Source: an uncultured Scytonema sp. (lineage in GTDB: Bacteria > Cyanobacteriota > Cyanobacteriia > Cyanobacteriales > Nostocaceae). Taken from it: a stretch of DNA of 64,000 nt. The stretch covers positions 25,487 through 89,486 of the forward strand of contig CALMVQ010000089.1 in NCBI GenBank assembly GCA_937873135.1. The letters are read 5' to 3'. Made by a program: the position numbers and the translations under genes. The notes beneath the pieces are model-generated. The model was not told the origin of the DNA. It saw only the letters and a program-made list of their open reading frames with translations, and did no database searches. The first letter of the stretch is position 1. The number at the start of each line of letters is the position of its first letter. Below are positions 28,501-36,312 of the stretch, piece after piece.

Positions 28501-31032
28501 ACTGAATTACTACACTGTTATTGTGCCCTGATTCAGGTCGAAGTCTATTCCAAAGAGTCACCCCCAAAAACTTCATACCGGGATTTTGTCGCTGAGGAGC
28601 GCAAAATACTTGCATCTCCAGAATATCTTGCTTATTGGACTCAAAAATTAAAGGGTTCCATCACTACGAAGCTACCTCGATGGCTTTCTACTCGCCCTGC
28701 AACAGACAAGTCGCAAATTGGAGTTTTGGATGTCCCCATATCCTCCGAAGTATCCAATGGACTCAAAAAACTAGCCCGATTAGCAGAAGTTCCACTGAAA
28801 AACGTTTTGCTTGCTGCACACCTGAGAGTCATGAATTTGCTGAGTGGTGAGTCGGATATCCTCACAGGTCTTGAGTCTAATAGTAGGCTAGAGGAAGCTG
28901 ATGCAGAAAAGACATTGGGAAGCCATATAAATACTGTACCTTTTCGCCTAAAACTGACTGTCGGAACTTGGATCGATTTGGCGAAACAGGCTTTTGCTGC
29001 TGAACAGGAGTTGTTAGCCTTCAGGCGCTATCCCTACTCTAGTCTACAAAAGCTGAGTGGTCGCCAGCCTTTACAGTCTATAGTTGAGACTGTTTTTAAT
29101 TATACCCATTTTCATGTTTATCAAAGTCTTAAAAACTTAAAAGGTATAGAAATTTTAGGGGGACAGGGTTTTGGGGAAAGTAACTTTACCCTCAGAGTAG
29201 AGTTTAATCGCAACCATATTTCGGATCATATACAACTCGATTTAGAGTGCAAGTTGGCGGATATAAGCCACGCACAGTTAGAGGCTATTGGCAGTTATTT
29301 CATCGAAACCTTGACTGCAATGGCTACACAACCGTTTGAACGCTATGAAGAAAAATGCCTTCTTTCAGCCACAGAGCAACACCAATTGCTGGTTGAGTGG
29401 AATAACACTGCAAGCGAATATCCGCAGCAGTTATGTATCCACCAACTGTTTGAGCAGCAGGTGCAACAAAACAGTAATGCAAATGCATTGATTTTTGAGC
29501 AAGAGCAATTGAGCTACCAAGAATTAAACTCTCGAGCTAATGCACTTGCCGAGTACTTACGGCAACTGGGAGTTTCTCCGGAAACACGGGTTGCCCTATG
29601 TGTAGAGCGTTCCTTAGAGATGATCGTAGGAATTTTGGGAATTCTCAAAGCAGGTGGAGCTTATGTCCCTTTAGATCCCACTTATCCTCAAAATCACCTT
29701 GCTTTTGTGCTCGAAGATGCTCAAGTATCAATCTTGCTAACTCAAGCGCGGTTGGTGGCAAGGCTTCCTACGAATGGAACTCAAATTTTGTGCTTGGATT
29801 CAGACTGGAACGTTATTGCCAAAAGTCACTCAGAAAATCCCATCTGTAAAGTCACGCAAGAAAATCTTGCTTACGTTATTTATACCTCTGGCTCTACAGG
29901 TTGTCCAAAGGGAGTGCAAGTGACCCACCAAAACTTGGTTCATTCAACCAGTGCTAGAATAAACTATTACCTTGAACCTGTGACCAGTTTCTTGCTGGTT
30001 CCCTCGTTTGCCTTTGATAGTTCAGTGGCTGCCATTTTCTGGACATTATGTCAAGGTGGAACTTTAATAGTTCTCAAAAATAATGTGCAAAAAGATATTT
30101 GGCAGTTGGCTAAGCTGATTGCTCAACATCAAGTTTCACATTGGTTAAGCATTCCCTCACTTTACAATGCTCTTCTTGCACATGTAGAACTCATTGATTT
30201 GATGTCTTTACGTACTGTCATTGTTGCCGGAGAATCTTGTTCAAAAGAGTTAGTGGAACTTCACCAAAAATTGCTTCCGCAGACATCCCTGTTTAACGAG
30301 TACGGTCCAACAGAAGCAACAGTGTGGAGCAGTGTATATAATTGTCAAAATCATGATTTCAAAACTGCTGTTCCTATCGGTCGCGCGATCGCCAATACCC
30401 AAATTTATTTGCTGAATTCTTACAAACAACCCGTACCTATTGGAGTTCCTGGAGAATTATACATTGGTGGCCTTGGTCTGACTAGAGGGTATCTCAATTG
30501 CCCTGAACTCACCACTGAAAAATTTATTCCTAACCCGTTTAGCGATCGACCTAACGCACGCTTGTATAAAACTGGGGATTTAGCACGTATTTTACCTAAT
30601 GGTAATATTGAGTTTCTTGGTCGCATCGACAATCAGGTTAAGTTAAGGGGGTATCGCATTGAACTAACAGCGATTGAAATGGCGCTTCAGGAACATCCAA
30701 TTGTGAAGGAGGCTGTTGTCTCGGTTAGAAAAGATGACTCGGACAACCAACGCTTAATTGCCTATGTAGTGTGCAAGTCCACATTAAAAACTGAGGAATT
30801 GAAAAGGGAGTTGAGGCAAAAGTTACCAGAGTATATGATACCTACCACCTTTATGATTCTGGATGCTTTGCCATTAATGCCAAATGGTAAGGTTGACCGC
30901 CAAAACTTGCCTGCACCTGAACAAATGCAGTTTGGGGATAAAGCAATGGCGCAAATTTTGAGCAGGTTGGAGGTGCTTTCAGAAGAAGAAGTAAAAGCAA
31001 TGCTTCAGCACGCAAAGACGAGCCAGCACTGA
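22564..31032 (+). CDS. FAAL-ACP-C-A(Ser)-PCP-C-A NRPS loading and first two modules
   Basis: 2,822 aa. Domains: fatty acyl-AMP ligase, about 1-575 (LAFLQYTSGSTGTPKGVM, KTSSGKIQRY); ACP, 615-690 (LGLDSLMA); C, 715-1150, with HHIVADLWS, the form usual where a fatty or polyketide acyl group is received; A1, 1165-1710, pocket residues D-V-W-H-M-S-L-I-D, a serine code; PCP, 1733-1800 (GGDSI); C2, 1828-2260; A2, 2276-2780, code D-S-A-L-I-A-E-V-W, which I cannot assign. C2 reads HNSILDG instead of HHxxxDG, losing the second, catalytic histidine. The protein ends after A2 with a helical tail (SRLEVLSEEEVKAMLQ) and no PCP, which is supplied by the next gene. A heptamer repeat is inserted in the FAAL-ACP linker. 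It starts an N-acyl peptide. Confidence 0.92.
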   Translation: MGKNFSEFSVEFSTLVELLRWRAIHQSQQKAYSFLLDGEVEEFDLTYGELDEQARQVGALLQSCGVIGGERALLLYPPGLEFIAAFFGCLYAGVIAVPVYPPRVNQSLSRLQAVVGDAKAVVALCTTTVLSNIEQPFAQYPNLQALPLLTTDNIIQNDLAQAWQEPSVNTDTLAFLQYTSGSTGTPKGVMVSHGNLLHNEFLIKQAMQHTTETLFVGWLPLFHDMGLVGNVLQPLYLGIPSILMSPIAFLQKPFRWLQAISRYKATTSGGPNFAYDLCVQKITSEQRAILDLSSWEIAFNGAEPVRGETVDLFAATFAECGFRREAFYPCYGMAETTLIVSGGLKAVPPVLLPVQSAALAQNQVIPASPQEFGPKTLVGCGQPLEELTIAIVHPETLTNCHSHEVGEIWVAGKSVAKGYWNQLEQTEQTFQAYLKDTGVGPFLRTGDLGFLREGELFITGRLKDLIIIRGQNHYPQDIEWTVEQSHPALQPGGSAAFSIDVGGERLVIVTEIKRSYRRNLNIDEVIAAIRSRVAENHELQLYAVSLLKTGCIPKTSSGKIQRYACRSAFLAGSLESIGSNILNEGRRQEAEGRRQLRWDLMNPHLIKDRQIENQEQKLVFYLHELVARILKVALEQVNPQQPLSALGLDSLMAIEIKHSIETNLGVVLPITSFMSASSINRLAVEVLAQLTLNLANPSPQELRDVVDGENSVITEYPLSYGQQALYFLYRLAPESPTYNIAKAARISSDLNIKALHRAFQTLLERHSCLRTTFSTVDGKPIQRVHKGITVCFQQEDAATWDEEFLSDRLITEAYRPFNLEQGSLLRVSLFTRSPQENILLLVVHHIVADLWSLTVLMDELGMLYQAENNATPVTLPNLTWQYADYVQSASQRLASTEGAELLLYWQKQLAGKLPVLNLPTDRPRPPVQTYNGASISCKLSRELSQKLLDFSRDRGVTLYMTLLAAFQVLLYRYTNQEDLLLGSPTTGRSRADLAELVGYFVNPVVCRADLSGNPTFEEFLNQVRSTVLDALAHQDYPFARLVEQLQPMREPSRSPLFQVMFVLQKAHLHGQEGLATFALEETGARIKLGDLELESIALNKRIAQFDLTLMIAEVDEVLSSCWEYNTDLFDATTVERLAGHFQTLLENIVIDSQQHVSLLPFLTKLEWQQLLIEWNATQVNYASEPCLHKQFETQVEQTPDAVVVVFKEEQLTYAQLNQQANQLAHYLQTSVEPEVLVGIYLERSVEMVVSILAVLKAGGAYVPLDPTYPKERIAFMLEDAQVSVLLTQQKFLDALPEHKAQVVFLEKSEVWAVEKVENPVSQVTSNNLAYVIYTSGSTGKPKGVMNTHSSICNRLFWMQQTYQLTTADRVLQKTPFSFDVSIWEFFWPLLTGASLVMAEPGGHQDSAYLVKLIAQQQITTIHFVPSMLQVFLEFVNLEASTSLRQVMCSGEALSLNLQQRFFAQLDAELHNLYGPTEAAIDVTFFWCRQNISKYTVPIGRPIANTQIYLLDAHLQPVPIGVPGEVHISGVALARGYLNQPELTALKFIPNPFSDQRGARLYKTGDLARYQLDGSIEYLGRKDYQVKLRGFRIELAEIETVLGQHPAVREVVVLMRKSFGEGRREFALNADRKDTAITSLRHFLKGEFTEELATEPAMDQMVAYCVCHQPAPTTTELRRFLHKKLPDYMIPAAFIMLDALPLTPNGKIDRQALPTPGKVRPELEKAFVAPSTDVEKVLAEVWASVLGLEQVGIHDNFFELGGDSIRTIQVVAKAQVRGLSFSVQEIYESQNIYKLAQIFTLDKPSFLPIEKTEVFSLISEAERQKLPSDIVDAYPLARVQAGIIFHSEYSPDSLMYHDIFQYHLRVRLNMELLQRALQQLVERHPILRTSFDLTNYTEPLQLVHQNVFVPLQVEDLRSLEPNLQQQAIATWIETEKNRRFDLTYPPLIRFFVHRLTEHTFYLTLSWHNSILDGWSQASLLTELLHCYCALIQVEVYSKESPPKTSYRDFVAEERKILASPEYLAYWTQKLKGSITTKLPRWLSTRPATDKSQIGVLDVPISSEVSNGLKKLARLAEVPLKNVLLAAHLRVMNLLSGESDILTGLESNSRLEEADAEKTLGSHINTVPFRLKLTVGTWIDLAKQAFAAEQELLAFRRYPYSSLQKLSGRQPLQSIVETVFNYTHFHVYQSLKNLKGIEILGGQGFGESNFTLRVEFNRNHISDHIQLDLECKLADISHAQLEAIGSYFIETLTAMATQPFERYEEKCLLSATEQHQLLVEWNNTASEYPQQLCIHQLFEQQVQQNSNANALIFEQEQLSYQELNSRANALAEYLRQLGVSPETRVALCVERSLEMIVGILGILKAGGAYVPLDPTYPQNHLAFVLEDAQVSILLTQARLVARLPTNGTQILCLDSDWNVIAKSHSENPICKVTQENLAYVIYTSGSTGCPKGVQVTHQNLVHSTSARINYYLEPVTSFLLVPSFAFDSSVAAIFWTLCQGGTLIVLKNNVQKDIWQLAKLIAQHQVSHWLSIPSLYNALLAHVELIDLMSLRTVIVAGESCSKELVELHQKLLPQTSLFNEYGPTEATVWSSVYNCQNHDFKTAVPIGRAIANTQIYLLNSYKQPVPIGVPGELYIGGLGLTRGYLNCPELTTEKFIPNPFSDRPNARLYKTGDLARILPNGNIEFLGRIDNQVKLRGYRIELTAIEMALQEHPIVKEAVVSVRKDDSDNQRLIAYVVCKSTLKTEELKRELRQKLPEYMIPTTFMILDALPLMPNGKVDRQNLPAPEQMQFGDKAMAQILSRLEVLSEEEVKAMLQHAKTSQH
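24313..24347 (+). repeat. STRR heptamer tandem repeat inside an NRPS linker
   Basis: Five units of GAAGGCA (one is GGAGGCA) in a row. It encodes a short Arg/Glu/Gln-rich stretch (GRRQEAEGRRQ) between the FAAL and ACP. Heptamer STRRs are typical of filamentous cyanobacteria and usually lie between genes; here the reading frame is kept. Confidence 0.85.
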
Positions 31033-31383
31033 AGGCGGGTTTCCCGCCGTAGGTGACTGGCGTCGCAAAGACGCTAAGAGAATTAAGGTGTTAATGTCTG
31101 CTATTGCAACGATGACCACTCGCTTCGCGAAAAGGCAAAAGTCAAAAGTCAAAAGTCAAAAAAATAAAAAGGACTCTAGCCCCTAAATTCATTTATGGAA
31201 AATGAAAAAATATGTATTTCGATCCACGTAGTGCAAAAAAATACTACGTCCATATTTCAAGCCCCTAAATTTATTTTGGTGGTTCTTACTTTTGACTTTT
31301 GACTTTTGACTTTTGACTTCCCCGAAGGGGCTGACCTGAGCTTAATTTTTCATGAAATGACTTTAGAATGAAGGAGAGAATAA
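31033..31383. repeat. repeat-rich gap splitting a module: hairpin and two opposed STRR tracts
   Basis: This 351-bp gap separates A2 from its PCP. It holds a GGCGGG-TTT-CCCGCC hairpin (31034-31048), an (AAAAGTC)x3 tract (31137-31157) and an (TTTTGAC)x4 tract (31290-31317). The last two are reverse complements and could pair across ~130 nt. A near-copied AGCCCCTAAATT segment occurs about 80 bp apart. No gene is seen. The hairpin might attenuate downstream expression. Confidence 0.7.
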
Positions 31384-31866
31384 GTGAGTGATGATTTTTT
31401 AAAGCGTGTTGCTGAGCTTTCCGAAGAGAAGCGTGAACTTCTAGAATTGCTGATGAAGGAAGAGGCGACAGAACCACAAGCTACCTATGTAGCACCCCGT
31501 ACACCTGTTGAGGAGATGCTGGCTAAGATCTGGGAGCAGGTACTTGGGCTAAAGCAAGTAGGTATACAAGACAACTTTATAGAATTGGGAGGGGATTCGA
31601 TTCAAAGTATTAAAATTGCTGCCAGAGTTATTCAATCGGGTATCCAACTTAGTATCAATGATATCTTTGATTATCCAACTATCGCGGAGTTGGCAACAGT
31701 TGTAGATACAACTTCGTTTCGTCTGGCGGAACAAGATCTAGAACCGGAGGAAGTGCCTTTGATACCTATCCCATCAACTGATTTAGAAACTTTCACGCCA
31801 AGCGACTTCCCAGAAGCCGAGTTGAGTCAGGAAGATCTCAATAAGCTTTTCAAAAAGCGAGTCTAG
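31384..31866 (+). CDS. stand-alone peptidyl carrier protein
   Basis: 160 aa; GTG start with GAAGGAGAG 7-15 nt upstream. Residues 1-30 (DFLKRVAELSEEKRELLELL) form an N-terminal helical docking-type segment. Residues about 40-110 are a PCP (MLAKIWEQVLGLKQVGIQDNFIELGGDSIQSIKIAARVI), with the phosphopantetheine serine in GGDSI. An acidic tail follows (LEPEEVPLIPIPSTD, TPSDFPEAELSQEDLNKLF). The tail resembles the linker that normally leads into an E or C domain, so this protein looks like the broken-off end of the preceding module. It should carry the residue activated by A2 and hand it to the C domain of the next protein. Confidence 0.88.
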   Translation: MSDDFLKRVAELSEEKRELLELLMKEEATEPQATYVAPRTPVEEMLAKIWEQVLGLKQVGIQDNFIELGGDSIQSIKIAARVIQSGIQLSINDIFDYPTIAELATVVDTTSFRLAEQDLEPEEVPLIPIPSTDLETFTPSDFPEAELSQEDLNKLFKKRV

Positions 31867-31897
31867 AATTATACCAAATTTAGAAGGAGCTTCAGCG

Positions 31898-34300
31898 ATG
31901 GAAGCTGAAAATATTGAGGACATTTACACACTCTCGCCTACGCAACAAGGCATATTCTTCCACGTACTTTCCGATCCTGATTCTGCGATATACCAAAGTC
32001 AAACGACTTGTATCTTGCAGGGAAATCTCAACATCTGGGCTTTTGAGAAAGCTTGGCAGAAAGTCGTAGATCGGCATTCAAGCCTGCGAACTGCTTTTGT
32101 ATGGGAAAGCCTCGATAAACCAGTTCAGATTGTTTATCGAGAGGTGAAACTACCTATACAGCAGTACGATTGGTGTAGGCTCTCAACCATCGACCGGGAA
32201 GCACATTTACAAAATTACCTTCGAGCAGACCGAAGTCGTGGTTTTGAACTGTCAAAGCCTCCACTTATACGTCCGACTGTTATTAAAATCGCAGAAGACA
32301 GCTATCAACTAGTTTGGAGCAGTCATCATTTAGTGTTGGATGGATGGTCTGGTGTCATAATCCAGAAAGAAGTGTTTGCTTTCTACGAAGCGTTCTGTCA
32401 AGGCAAGTCTATTGATTTAGAGCCAAGTCGCCCCTATCGGGACTACATCGCTTGGCTCAAGCAGCAGGATCTCTCCAAGGGAGAGGCATTCTGGCGACGA
32501 ACTCTTCAAGACTTTACTGCACCAACGCCTCTATTCGTAAACTACAATAATGCTGGCTTGTCAGGTCAGGAGGAAGACTATAAGCAACTGGAGATTTGCC
32601 TATCTGACACTATAACAGCCACAATAAATTCTTTTGCACGACAGCACCATTTAACTGCAAATACAGTAGTGTTGGGAGCTTGGGCTCTACTTCTAAGCTA
32701 TTGTAGCGGTAAGCAAGATGTACTCTTCGGGAAAGTCATGTCTGGTCGTCCAGCAACCATGATTGAAGTTGAGTCTATGGTAGGACTTTTTGTCAATACT
32801 TTAGCAGCGCGGGTACAAGTTTCTTTAGAAGATTCACTTGTGTCATGGCTTAAGAAACTCCAAACCCAGCAGATAAAACTGCATCAGTACGAACATACCC
32901 CACTAGTACAAATCCAAGGCTGGAGCGAACTGCCCAAGGGTATACCTCTATTTGAAAGCATTTTGGTGTTTCAACACACTTTTGTGGATGTTTTGAATGA
33001 ACAAAAAGGAAACCTTAAAATCGGCAAAATTAACATAATAGAATATACAAATTATCCACTCAGTATAAAGATCATACCAGGCTCAGAGCTATGTCTAAAG
33101 GCCAGTTTTATTTCACGCCGCTTTAATGTCACTACAGTAACTAGGATTTTAGAGAACTTTAGGACTCTGCTTACCAATATGGTAACTCGATCCAGTTTGC
33201 AACTAAATGATTTAATCGCCATCCTTAAAGTCACTGAAAAAGAACAAAAAGAAACAGAACTGCTAGAGCGTAGAAACTCCAATGCCAAAAAGTTGGAAAC
33301 TGTCAAACCAAAAATTTTTAGGTTGTCCTCTGGGAAGATAGTAGAAATAGACCATCTACAGCAGGGAAAGACATTGCCCTTAGTTATACAACCAATGGGG
33401 CAGAATCTTGATTTAGTTGCGTGGACTCAAAATAATCTAGAATTTATAGAGAAACAGCTGATAAAGCATGGGGCAATTCTATTCCGCAACTTTGATGCTG
33501 ACGACATACTGGTATTTGAAAAGTTTATGAGAGCCATTTCTCCTGAACTGATGGAATACCGCGATCGCTCAACACCCCGAACGGAACTTGGTAGAAATAT
33601 TTATACCTCAACTGAATATCCATCTCATGAACATATAGCATTGCATAATGAATTTTCATATGCTTATACTTGGCCAATGAAAATCTGTTTTTACTGTGAT
33701 AAGCCAGCAGAACAAGGAGGTTCTACTCCTATTGCTGACTGTCGCCAGGTTTTTCAAAAAATTAGCTTTAAAACCCGAGAAAAATTTATCCAAAAAAAGG
33801 TGATGTACACCCGAAATTATGGTATTGGGATAGACCTTTCTTGGCAGGAGGCATTTCAGACAAAAGACAAGTCAGTTGTAGAGGAATATTGCCGTAAAGC
33901 TCCTATGGAATTTGAGTGGAAAGATGATCATCGTTTGAGAACTCGCTCGTGTCGTCAAAGTGTTGTCACACATCCAAAGACACAAGAAATGATTTGGTTC
34001 AATCAAGCTCACTTATTTCATATATCAAATTTGGACTTAGAAGTGCGTGAAGGACTGCTGAAATTGTTTAAGGAGGAGGATTTGCCACGGAATACTTATT
34101 ATGGTGACGGCTCTATGATAGAAACCTCTGTATTAAATGAAATTCGTGAGGCTTATGATCAAGCATCTGTTAGTTTCTCTTGGCAGAAGGGAGATGTATT
34201 GTTGCTTGACAATATGTTAACGGCGCACGGACGAAAGCCATTTGTAGGTACAAGAAAGATATTGGTGGCGATGGGAGAAGTTTTCACCCAAAAACTTTAG
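31898..34300 (+). CDS. condensation domain fused to a TauD/SyrP-like Fe(II)/2OG dioxygenase
   Basis: 800 aa; AAGGAG lies 10-15 nt upstream of the ATG. Residues 1 to about 440 are a C domain beginning NIEDIYTLSPTQQGIFFH, with intact HHLVLDGWSG at about 142-150. Residues about 470-800 are a TauD-family dioxygenase like the amino-acid beta-hydroxylases of the SyrP type: ILFRNFDADD, YRDRSTPRT, ALHNEFSYAY (first metal His and Glu), QGGSTPIADCR, NTYYGDG, DNMLTAHGRKPF (second His) and a following Arg for 2-oxoglutarate. No A or PCP is present, so the dioxygenase acts in trans on a carrier-bound residue: the Asp of the following module, or the A2 residue before it. The same C-TauD order recurs as separate proteins at 49009-54830. 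Confidence 0.9.
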   Translation: MEAENIEDIYTLSPTQQGIFFHVLSDPDSAIYQSQTTCILQGNLNIWAFEKAWQKVVDRHSSLRTAFVWESLDKPVQIVYREVKLPIQQYDWCRLSTIDREAHLQNYLRADRSRGFELSKPPLIRPTVIKIAEDSYQLVWSSHHLVLDGWSGVIIQKEVFAFYEAFCQGKSIDLEPSRPYRDYIAWLKQQDLSKGEAFWRRTLQDFTAPTPLFVNYNNAGLSGQEEDYKQLEICLSDTITATINSFARQHHLTANTVVLGAWALLLSYCSGKQDVLFGKVMSGRPATMIEVESMVGLFVNTLAARVQVSLEDSLVSWLKKLQTQQIKLHQYEHTPLVQIQGWSELPKGIPLFESILVFQHTFVDVLNEQKGNLKIGKINIIEYTNYPLSIKIIPGSELCLKASFISRRFNVTTVTRILENFRTLLTNMVTRSSLQLNDLIAILKVTEKEQKETELLERRNSNAKKLETVKPKIFRLSSGKIVEIDHLQQGKTLPLVIQPMGQNLDLVAWTQNNLEFIEKQLIKHGAILFRNFDADDILVFEKFMRAISPELMEYRDRSTPRTELGRNIYTSTEYPSHEHIALHNEFSYAYTWPMKICFYCDKPAEQGGSTPIADCRQVFQKISFKTREKFIQKKVMYTRNYGIGIDLSWQEAFQTKDKSVVEEYCRKAPMEFEWKDDHRLRTRSCRQSVVTHPKTQEMIWFNQAHLFHISNLDLEVREGLLKLFKEEDLPRNTYYGDGSMIETSVLNEIREAYDQASVSFSWQKGDVLLLDNMLTAHGRKPFVGTRKILVAMGEVFTQKL

Positions 34301-34352
34301 TCAAAGTTTGAATCTAAATTAGCTTTGACTAAAGTAAAAAAGGAAGGTTAAT

Positions 34353-36251
34353 ATGTGTGGCATTGTGGCGATATTTTCAAAGCAGGAACCTATTTCAACG
34401 GATGTATTGGCGCGAGCTACTCGGCAGCTGTATCATCGCGGCCCAGATCAACAGGGGCAATGGGTTGCTCCTCACGGACGGGTTGGGTTAGGTCATACTC
34501 GGCTCAGCATTATCGACTTTACCACCGGGGATCAGCCGATGATGAACGAAGATGAGCAACTGCACGTTATTGTCAATGGAGAGTTTTACGAATTTGAACG
34601 CATTCAGTGTGAGTTGAAACAAAAGGGGCACCGATTCCGCACGCGTTCTGATAGCGAGATTGTACTCCATCTGTATGAGGAGTTTGGCACGCAATGCCTG
34701 CATCATCTGCGGGGTGAATTCGCATTTGTACTATGGGACGAGGCAAATCAACTTCTCTTTGCAGCGCGCGATCGCTTCGGAATTAAGCCGCTTTTCTACG
34801 CAATGGTTGGCGATACACTTTATTTGGCATCGGAAGCCAAAGCGTTATTTGCCGCAGGTGTTCCAGCTCGTTGGGATAATGAGTCGTTTTTCCAACAGTT
34901 ATTTGTTTATGTTAACCAAGACCGTACATTATTTGAAGGCGTATATCAAGTCCCACCCGGTCACTACCTTTTAGCTACGCAGCGTGGTCTACAAATCTGT
35001 CGCTATTGGGATTTTGACTACCCAATAGCTGATGCTGCTCCAAAGTGTACCGATGCTGAATACATCGAACAACTTCGGCACACATTGGCGGAAGCGGTTC
35101 AAATCCGTATGCGGGCTGACGTACCGATTGGCTGTTTTCTCAGTGGCGGCGTTGATTCGTCTACGATACTGGGCATGGCAGCGAAATATAGTTCTGAGCC
35201 GATAAAGGCATTCACTGTCACTTTCGATCATCCAGTTTACAACGAAGAATCAATTGCCCGTGAGACAGCAAGACACGTTGGAGCGGATTTTCAGCCTGTT
35301 CCACTCAACTCATCTGATTTCGCCGACCATATTGCCAACGCGACTTGGCACGCCGAGACGCTAGATGTTAACCCGCGTGGCGTCGCTAGATATATACAAA
35401 GTCGTGCTGTACATGAATTAGGCTATAAAGTTGTGTTAGCTGGTGAAGGCTCTGACGAGATATTAGCTGGATATGGCGATGTCCGGCAGGATTTTCAACT
35501 TGGTGACTTCCCGCAAATGATACAGCAAGGATTAGAGGAGAATCGCGGAAAAAGTCCAGTTTCCAGTGCAACATTACTCGACAAGACACCAGCTTTTTTA
35601 GCAAGGTTGCATGAAACTTTAGGATTTACCCCATTTTGGTTGAAAAAAATTGCCGTCAACAGAGCCTTTTTTCACCTTCTCCTTGCTCCTGATTACGCCT
35701 CCAAATTTTCTGAGTGGGATGTTTATGACGTATTTTTGAGTCAGTTCGATGTGCAAGATCAGCTTGCAGGGCGATCGCCAGTTATCCAATCACTCTATTT
35801 ATGGTGTAAATCCATCTTGCCAAACTACATCTTATTTGCTGATCGCCTGGAAATGGCTCATGGTGTCGAAGTCCGTTTGCCGTTTTTAGATCATCATGTC
35901 TTCGAGTTAGTACGTGATATGCCTGTCTCGCTGCTTAGACATGGGACGAGGGAGAAATACGTGTTACGAGAGGCGGCTCGACCTTTTGTGCTTGATAAAG
36001 TTTATGCCCGTCCAAAGCACTCTTTTGCTGCTCCGCCTGCCACTCTGACAACAAACAACCGACTATACACACTGATGCAAGACTCTTTACGCAGCTCGGT
36101 TATGGCATCAGTGCCTTTCTTCGACCAAGCAGCAGTTATTGCCTTGTTGGATAAACTTCCCACCATGACTGAGCGCCAGCGCATTGCCCTAGAATCAACC
36201 TTGATGATGTTATTGAGTACATATTTTCTTCAGTCTCGATATAATCTGTAG
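34353..36251 (+). CDS. glutamine-hydrolysing asparagine synthase-like amidotransferase
   Basis: 632 aa; AGGAAGG precedes the ATG. The class II glutaminase domain begins with the nucleophile Cys2 (MCGIVAIF) and shows YHRGPDQQG, NGEFYEF and ARDRFGIKPLFY. The synthetase domain has the ATP pyrophosphatase loop FLSGGVDSSTI at about residue 262-272, then LAGEGSDEILAGYGD and MAHGVEVRLPFLDH. Both active sites look complete. It lies between the C-TauD gene and the Asp-coded module. It might amidate an aspartate or hydroxy-aspartate side chain or the chain end, or supply asparagine; the sequence does not decide. About 60 bp separate it from the next gene. Confidence 0.88.
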   Translation: MCGIVAIFSKQEPISTDVLARATRQLYHRGPDQQGQWVAPHGRVGLGHTRLSIIDFTTGDQPMMNEDEQLHVIVNGEFYEFERIQCELKQKGHRFRTRSDSEIVLHLYEEFGTQCLHHLRGEFAFVLWDEANQLLFAARDRFGIKPLFYAMVGDTLYLASEAKALFAAGVPARWDNESFFQQLFVYVNQDRTLFEGVYQVPPGHYLLATQRGLQICRYWDFDYPIADAAPKCTDAEYIEQLRHTLAEAVQIRMRADVPIGCFLSGGVDSSTILGMAAKYSSEPIKAFTVTFDHPVYNEESIARETARHVGADFQPVPLNSSDFADHIANATWHAETLDVNPRGVARYIQSRAVHELGYKVVLAGEGSDEILAGYGDVRQDFQLGDFPQMIQQGLEENRGKSPVSSATLLDKTPAFLARLHETLGFTPFWLKKIAVNRAFFHLLLAPDYASKFSEWDVYDVFLSQFDVQDQLAGRSPVIQSLYLWCKSILPNYILFADRLEMAHGVEVRLPFLDHHVFELVRDMPVSLLRHGTREKYVLREAARPFVLDKVYARPKHSFAAPPATLTTNNRLYTLMQDSLRSSVMASVPFFDQAAVIALLDKLPTMTERQRIALESTLMMLLSTYFLQSRYNL

Positions 36252-36312
36252 CCCAAGATTCTGCATTTAGTAGACTTATTAGCTATTCAACTCTAATTAG
36301 TGATAATCCTTT

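Noticed and set aside
31034-31048. GGCGGG-TTT-CCCGCC hairpin as a rho-independent terminator of the first NRPS gene
   Set aside because: No T-run follows and the carrier gene needed for the same module lies downstream, so full termination would not make sense.
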